Assembly (NCBI GenBank): GCA_903840165.1 | Contig: CAIMEY010000029.1 | Location: 151,883 to 215,882, forward strand | Source: an uncultured Myxococcales bacterium | GTDB lineage: Bacteria > Myxococcota_A > UBA9042 | Length of the DNA stretch: 64,000 bases | Direction of reading: 5' to 3' | Shown here: positions 59,770 to 64,000 of the stretch, piece by piece | Layout: each line of letters opens with the position of its first letter | Numbering within the stretch: position 1 is the first letter of the stretch | Position numbers and translations under genes: made by a program | Notes under the pieces: generated by a model | What the model saw: the letters and a program-made list of their open reading frames with translations, nothing else | Databases searched by the model: none | Told to the model about the DNA's origin: nothing

Positions 59770-61191
59770 ATGCGTTACCTGATTCCTTGTTTCCTCCTTT
59801 GCGCGCTTGTCCCGGGTTCGGCCTGGGCGGACGCCGACCTGTCTAGCCCAGCCACTGCCACAACGGCAGCTGCTGCAGAACCCTTTGCCTTTGGTGACTT
59901 CACCTGGGTGCCCGGCAATTCGCGCACTCACCTCAGTCCTCTAACTGGCCCTGCGTTCGTCGGCGAATTCCGCATCGACGCGCCGTGGCACTACAACGCC
60001 AACGCGCCGGTCGACCACACCATCAGCGGCTCGTCCGAGGTGTTCCGCCACGGCGAACTGCAGGTGACCCAGATCGGCGCCGGCGGCGATTTCCACTATG
60101 GCAATGCTCATGGCCGATTGATGACGCAATTCGGCATGTATTCCGAGACCACCGCCCGCAACGACGCCAGCGCTGCTCGGGGCCAGTGGCAACTCGACAA
60201 CGCCTACCGCTACGTCAGCGAGGCGTACGGCGGCTACCACTTCGATGTCCTCAACGGCATCAACATCCAAGCTGTTATTTTTATGAGCTATATCGGCTTA
60301 TGGAGCTACTACAACGCCGACAACTGGACCTACCAGCCCAGCTACGTCAGTTCCAACACGCCCTGGTTTTTCAATGGCGTGCGGGCGCAGATCTTCCTCA
60401 CGGACAAGCTGAAAATCGAGCCGTGGCTGGTCAACGGCTGGCAATCCTATGGCACATTCAACAATTCGCCAGGCGCCGGCGGCCAGATCTTGTGGAGGCC
60501 CACGAGCTACCTCAGCTTCGTGTCCAACAACTACTACGGCGCTGATACCCTTGGCAATCCCGACCGCAAGCGTTGGCACACGGACGACAGCATGATGGTC
60601 AAGTACTACGAGAACAAGGGCGGCTTCATTTCCAAGGCCGCGATGTCGCTCACGGTCGACGCAGGCTGCGAAACCGGCGGCGGCGTGTCCTGCATGAACG
60701 GCACGGCGGCAGCACCGTCGCAGTACTTCGTCGGTTTCATGGCGTACAACCGTTTGTGGTTCAATAACGACCACTTCGGCCTCACGCTTGGCGGCGGCGC
60801 CATCAAGAATCCGGGCCGCTACTTGGTCCTGGTCCCGCCGATCAACGGCGCCACGGCCTACTCCGGCGTCAGCCCGAACATCAAAAACCCCGACGGCAGC
60901 ACGGCTTTTTCCGCCAACCCCGGCGACCCGTTCACCGCCTGGGACACCCAAGTCACTTTCGACTGGATGCCTGTGGAATTCGTGACGTTTCGCCTGGAGT
61001 ACAACCACCGCGCGGCGAGCATCCCCTACTTCAGCGGTCATGGCGGCGTCACGCCACCCAACGGCTCGGGATCGTACGTGAATCAAGGTTCAGCTGGCTC
61101 CGAGGTCAAGAACCCGGACGGCACCTCGTGGATGCCCGACCTCAGCAAGACCGAAGACCGCGCGACCTTGGCGCTCATGTTGAAGTTGTAG
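59770..61191 (+). CDS. Porin-like outer-membrane barrel protein
   Basis: 473-residue exported protein with signal peptide (LIPCFLLCALVPGSAWA) and a long barrel of Gly/aromatic-rich strands: FYSETTARND-like turns, AYGGYHFDVLNGINIQ, WFFNGVRAQIFLTDKLKIEP, VTFDWMPVEFVTFRLEYNHR and the terminal ATLALMLKL. It resembles OmpL-like barrel-2 proteins. The ATG follows GGGAGAACCGTG. It could be an uptake porin for an aromatic substrate given its neighbour, but nothing shows this. Confidence 0.72.
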   Translation: MRYLIPCFLLCALVPGSAWADADLSSPATATTAAAAEPFAFGDFTWVPGNSRTHLSPLTGPAFVGEFRIDAPWHYNANAPVDHTISGSSEVFRHGELQVTQIGAGGDFHYGNAHGRLMTQFGMYSETTARNDASAARGQWQLDNAYRYVSEAYGGYHFDVLNGINIQAVIFMSYIGLWSYYNADNWTYQPSYVSSNTPWFFNGVRAQIFLTDKLKIEPWLVNGWQSYGTFNNSPGAGGQILWRPTSYLSFVSNNYYGADTLGNPDRKRWHTDDSMMVKYYENKGGFISKAAMSLTVDAGCETGGGVSCMNGTAAAPSQYFVGFMAYNRLWFNNDHFGLTLGGGAIKNPGRYLVLVPPINGATAYSGVSPNIKNPDGSTAFSANPGDPFTAWDTQVTFDWMPVEFVTFRLEYNHRAASIPYFSGHGGVTPPNGSGSYVNQGSAGSEVKNPDGTSWMPDLSKTEDRATLALMLKL

Positions 61192-61222
61192 GGGAATTCT
61201 CTCGCGTTGGCCTGGAGTTCAG

Positions 61223-63109
61223 ATGGCAAGCCTGAATTGGTTGTTGGGACGAAGACTTGCATCGGATGAGGCCGAACTCGAACGGATCGGACCGCGCACA
61301 GGCGTACCGATTTTGGGCCTGGATGCCCTGGCTTCCGCGGCCTACGGACCTGAAGCTGCGCTGACTTTGCTGCTGCCCCTCGGTCTGGCGGGCGCCGGCC
61401 ATGTGCTGCCTTTGCTTGGGCTGATCATCGCGCTACTTGGTCTTGTGTATGTGTCCTATCGCCAAACGATTTCGGCCTATCCGGGCGGCGGCGGTTCCTA
61501 TACGGTTGCGCGTGAAAACCTGGGGCCCCATGCGGGCTTATTGGCAGCGGCGGCCCTAGCCTTGGATTACATCCTCAACGTGGCGGTTGGCATTTCGGCC
61601 GGCGTCGGCGCACTTGTGTCCATGGTGCCAAGCCTTCTGCCGCATACCTTGCTGCTGTGCTTGCTGATTCTGGCGTTACTGACCATCGTGAACCTGCGGG
61701 GCGTGCGCGAGTCCGGGCTTGCGTTTCTGTTGCCGACGTACGCCTTCGTGGCGACCTTGTTCGTCGTGCTCGGCATCGGCCTAGTCAAGTCGCTGACTAG
61801 CGGCGGCCATCCGCTGTCCGAAGTGCCCTTGCCAATCCGCCCGCCGAGCTTGGAAACCGTGAGTTTATGGATACTTGTACGCGCATTCGCCAGCGGCTGC
61901 ACGGCCATGACCGGCGTCGAGGCCGTCAGCAATGGCGTGCCGATCTTCCGAAAGCCCACAATTGTCAATGCGCAGCGCACACTTACGGCCATCATCGCCA
62001 TCCTCGTCGTGTTGCTAGCGGGCATCGGCTACCTCACGCGGGCCTACGGCATCATCGCCACCGAGCCAGGTGCCCGGGGCTACCAGAGCGTCCTGTCGCT
62101 AGTCACCGCCGCTGTGGTCGGCCGTGGACCATTGTATTACACCACGTTATGGTCTGTCGTCACCGTCCTGGCCCTGTCCGCCAACACCAGCTTCGCCGAC
62201 TTCCCACGCCTGTGTCGAATCCTGGCCGAAGACCGCTATCTCCCTGATTTTTTTGCCACTCGCGGTCGTCGTTTGGTGTTCTCGCACGGCATCGTTGTGC
62301 TCGCGCTACTCAGCGGCATGCTGCTCATCGGCTTTGGCGGCGTGACCGACCGGTTGATTCCGCTGTTCGCCGTCGGCGCCTTCCTGGCTTTCACTTTGTC
62401 ACAAGCGGGGATGGTCGTGCATTGGCAAAAGCTGGGCGGCAAAGAAGCGCGCCACGCTTTGCCGCTCAATCTCGCTGGCGCGATCGCCACAGGCCTGACC
62501 ACCATCGTTGTCATCGTCTCCAAATTTGCCGAAGGGGCCTGGCTCACCGCTGCCGTTATCCCAATGATGTTCTTTGGCTTTGTCCGAATTCGTCGTCATT
62601 ATGAGGGAATCGGTGCCCAGGTCCGCAGTGACGAGCCGCTCCGCACAGCAGCAGTGGGTCCGCCGATTGTCGTCGTCGCCGCGCAGTCGTGGAACAAACT
62701 GACCGAACGTGGCATCCATTTTGCCATGCACTTGTCCAGCGATGTCCATGCAGTGCAAGTGAAATCGGAGTCGGTCAAGATGCAGGATCTGACGGCACAA
62801 TGGCCATGCTTGGTGGCCGAGCCAGCCCAGTCTGCGGGATTGACTGTGCCAAAGCTCGTGGTGCTCACGTCGAATTATCGCCAGTTTTTCGAGCCTTTTC
62901 TGGCCTATGTGCTGCAATTGCGCGACGACCATCCAGACCGCGACCTCGTCGTAGTGATTCCGGACCTAGTGGTCGACCACTGGTATTATCGTTTCCTGCA
63001 CAACAATCGCGGTGCGATCCTGCGAACTTTACTGCGGTTGCGTGGTGGGCCCCGGGTCGTGGTGGTGAACACGCCGTTCTACGTCGATGGCAACGGCACG
63101 TCATGTTGA
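61223..63109 (+). CDS. APC-superfamily permease, KimA/YdaO-like
   Basis: 628-residue transporter: an N-terminal region with about 12 membrane helices starting after ASAAYGPEAALTLLLPLG, the PGGGGSYTVARENLGP loop, SANTSFADFPRL and a C-terminal soluble domain from about residue 450. The layout and the first motif (LDALASAAYGPEA) match KimA/YdaO-type potassium importers, grouped with amino-acid permeases. Substrate is inferred. The ATG follows CTGGAGTTCAG, 31 bases after the barrel gene. Confidence 0.82.
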   Translation: MASLNWLLGRRLASDEAELERIGPRTGVPILGLDALASAAYGPEAALTLLLPLGLAGAGHVLPLLGLIIALLGLVYVSYRQTISAYPGGGGSYTVARENLGPHAGLLAAAALALDYILNVAVGISAGVGALVSMVPSLLPHTLLLCLLILALLTIVNLRGVRESGLAFLLPTYAFVATLFVVLGIGLVKSLTSGGHPLSEVPLPIRPPSLETVSLWILVRAFASGCTAMTGVEAVSNGVPIFRKPTIVNAQRTLTAIIAILVVLLAGIGYLTRAYGIIATEPGARGYQSVLSLVTAAVVGRGPLYYTTLWSVVTVLALSANTSFADFPRLCRILAEDRYLPDFFATRGRRLVFSHGIVVLALLSGMLLIGFGGVTDRLIPLFAVGAFLAFTLSQAGMVVHWQKLGGKEARHALPLNLAGAIATGLTTIVVIVSKFAEGAWLTAAVIPMMFFGFVRIRRHYEGIGAQVRSDEPLRTAAVGPPIVVVAAQSWNKLTERGIHFAMHLSSDVHAVQVKSESVKMQDLTAQWPCLVAEPAQSAGLTVPKLVVLTSNYRQFFEPFLAYVLQLRDDHPDRDLVVVIPDLVVDHWYYRFLHNNRGAILRTLLRLRGGPRVVVVNTPFYVDGNGTSC

Positions 63110-63161
63110 CGCTTCTTGCTAAAGGGCAAAATGGCCGCATCCCCAAGAAGATTTTCACCCA

Positions 63162-63413
63162 TCACATCGCTTTTGCAAGCAATTCGAAGCTGCTAACGCT
63201 TCGCCGGGCTGATCGCAAAGCCAGCATCGAGCAAGCGCCGTCGTCAAACCACCGCATGCCAGCCCGCTTCATCCGCTGTTGAACCAAGTAGTTAACGATG
63301 CTTTCGATCGGTCCACTGCCGACCAGCCAACCGTTCTCGGGGACCACAGCGTATTTGAGCGCCAACTGCCGCTGGTTGAGATATCCATGCAACTTTAATA
63401 ATGATTCCCGCTG
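63162..63413 (-). pseudogene. C-terminal remnant of ISKra4-like transposase
   Basis: About 83 codons with the end of a DDE-type transposase: PENGWLVGSGPIESIVNYLV, QRMKRAGMRWFDDGACSML and ALRSARRS. These are the last conserved blocks of ISKra4-family transposases (GSGPVES, RMKxxGMRW). The N-terminal catalytic region is missing, replaced at about 63420 by IS91-like sequence on the other strand. No terminal repeats could be recognised. Not functional. Confidence 0.72.
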
Positions 63414-63532
63414 ATCGTGTCCCGCCCCCGCCGAAACGTGACAGACCCAGCGGCTGTGACATTCACACGGCCAGGAGGTCCCGAAGTCCCGTCGCCAGTT
63501 TACCGCCGAGCAGACGACCGCGGTCCGTGCTT

Positions 63533-64000
63533 GTGTCACCGCGGGATTTGGTGATTCGCGCCTTGGCGCAGGTTCCGCTGCCTCGGCGTCCAAGCATTCG
63601 CTATCATGGCTGTTTTTCCCCGAACTCGCATCTGCGCAAGCTGGTGGTTCCGGCGGGCGCCATGGCCAAGGCGCGGCGCAAGAAGTCCTGCATGGAAAAG
63701 GATGAAACCACAAGGCTTACCTTGAGTTTAGCGCTTCGCCAGGCCTTCGACTGGGATCTGCTGAAATGTCCGTACGGCGGCAGGCGCGTAGTTGTCGCCG
63801 TGGTGCAGGATGCCAATGAGATCAAGCGGTTTTTGACGAATCTGCACCTCTATCCAGACGCATCTGCACCGTATCCGGACGGTGGCGACATCGTGAGTAT
63901 TACAGGACCGCCTGAAATGATGGAGTTTATCGACGTCGACTTCGAGCCGGAGCCTGACTGGGACGACAGCGGTTTGGCCGAAGCCGACGGGGACGATTAG
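63533..64000 (+). pseudogene. C-terminal remnant of IS91-family transposase
   Basis: The frame shows VSPRDLVIRALAQVPLPRR, RYHGCFSPNSHLRKLVVPAG and FDWDLLKCPYGGRRVVVAVV, the C-terminal blocks of IS91/IS801-type Y-transposases (LSPLELIARL, RYHGVFAP, RCPRCGGRM). The zinc-finger motif has CPYGG where CPRCGG is expected, so one Cys is lost. The catalytic HUH/Tyr part is absent and the frame enters from unrelated sequence. It ends with TAG on the last base of the window. Confidence 0.72.

Noticed and set aside
1..64000. CRISPR arrays, tRNA and rRNA genes
   Set aside because: No regularly spaced repeats, no cloverleaf with a canonical T-loop and no rRNA-like conserved stretch were seen by eye; a tRNA scan would settle the tRNA point.

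Overview
The window is about 64 kb of high-GC DNA from a Gram-negative bacterium. It encodes outer-membrane barrels, a TolC-type channel, lipoprotein signals, LolA-like and YidD-like proteins and periplasmic thioredoxins. Several features suggest a Myxococcota or other deltaproteobacterium-like lineage: Cys-rich lipoproteins with a CVPNxDG motif, an outer-membrane protein resembling a myxobacterial family, an FHA/sigma-54 activator and an EcsC-like protein. This placement is an inference, not a proof. The benzoyl-CoA genes imply facultative or strict anaerobic use of aromatic compounds with storage of polyhydroxyalkanoate (PHA).

Layout. 0-2.7 kb (minus): a TolC-family channel and an RND/HlyD adaptor; the pump itself would lie beyond the left edge. 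3.6-8.5 kb (plus): a fused Fe-S/molybdenum hydroxylase of the XdhD type, a carbamate kinase and the YgeW-type carbamoyltransferase, which is a reduced version of the enterobacterial purine-degradation island. 8.5-19.7 kb (minus): a RIO kinase, a triple DsbA-domain protein, a B12-domain-less methylmalonyl-CoA mutase large subunit, a tightly overlapped LolA/YidD/two-paralogue membrane operon, a barrel protein, and an FHA/sigma-54 activator with a small partner. 19.8-27.8 kb: an O-antigen-ligase/TPR protein, RluA pseudouridine synthase, a parvulin lipoprotein with two membrane proteins, TrmL, a FixH/YtkA-like lipoprotein and chorismate mutase. 27.8-30.3 kb (minus): a HxsB-like radical SAM/SPASM maturase with two HxsD-like small proteins, a candidate peptide- or protein-modifying system with neither HxsA nor HxsC.

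30.6-42.5 kb is a PHA locus: two class III-like synthases/hydrolases, a PhaE-like subunit, an acyl-CoA ligase, a phasin, the PhaR regulator, a PhaB/FabG-like reductase, and two related CVPNxDG lipoproteins with an alpha/beta hydrolase and an outer-membrane barrel. Two TTGCTGCA(G/C)TGCA sites flank phaR and probably are its operators. 42.6-48.6 kb carries an EcsC-like protein, a lipoprotein, a glycosyltransferase/asparagine synthase/degenerate ROK operon and a DUF5658-like membrane protein.

49.2-59.4 kb is a complete core of the Thauera-type (class I, ATP-dependent) benzoyl-CoA pathway: had, oah, dch, bcrC, bcrB, bcrA, bcrD, then a glutaryl-CoA dehydrogenase-like enzyme and an SDR. Its leader has a perfect FNR-type box beside a second dyad of the same geometry. 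No ferredoxin or benzoate-CoA ligase gene is in the window. 59.8-63.1 kb holds a porin-like barrel and a KimA/YdaO-like APC transporter. The right edge holds decayed tails of an ISKra4-like and an IS91-like transposase in opposite orientations. I saw no tRNA, rRNA or CRISPR array.
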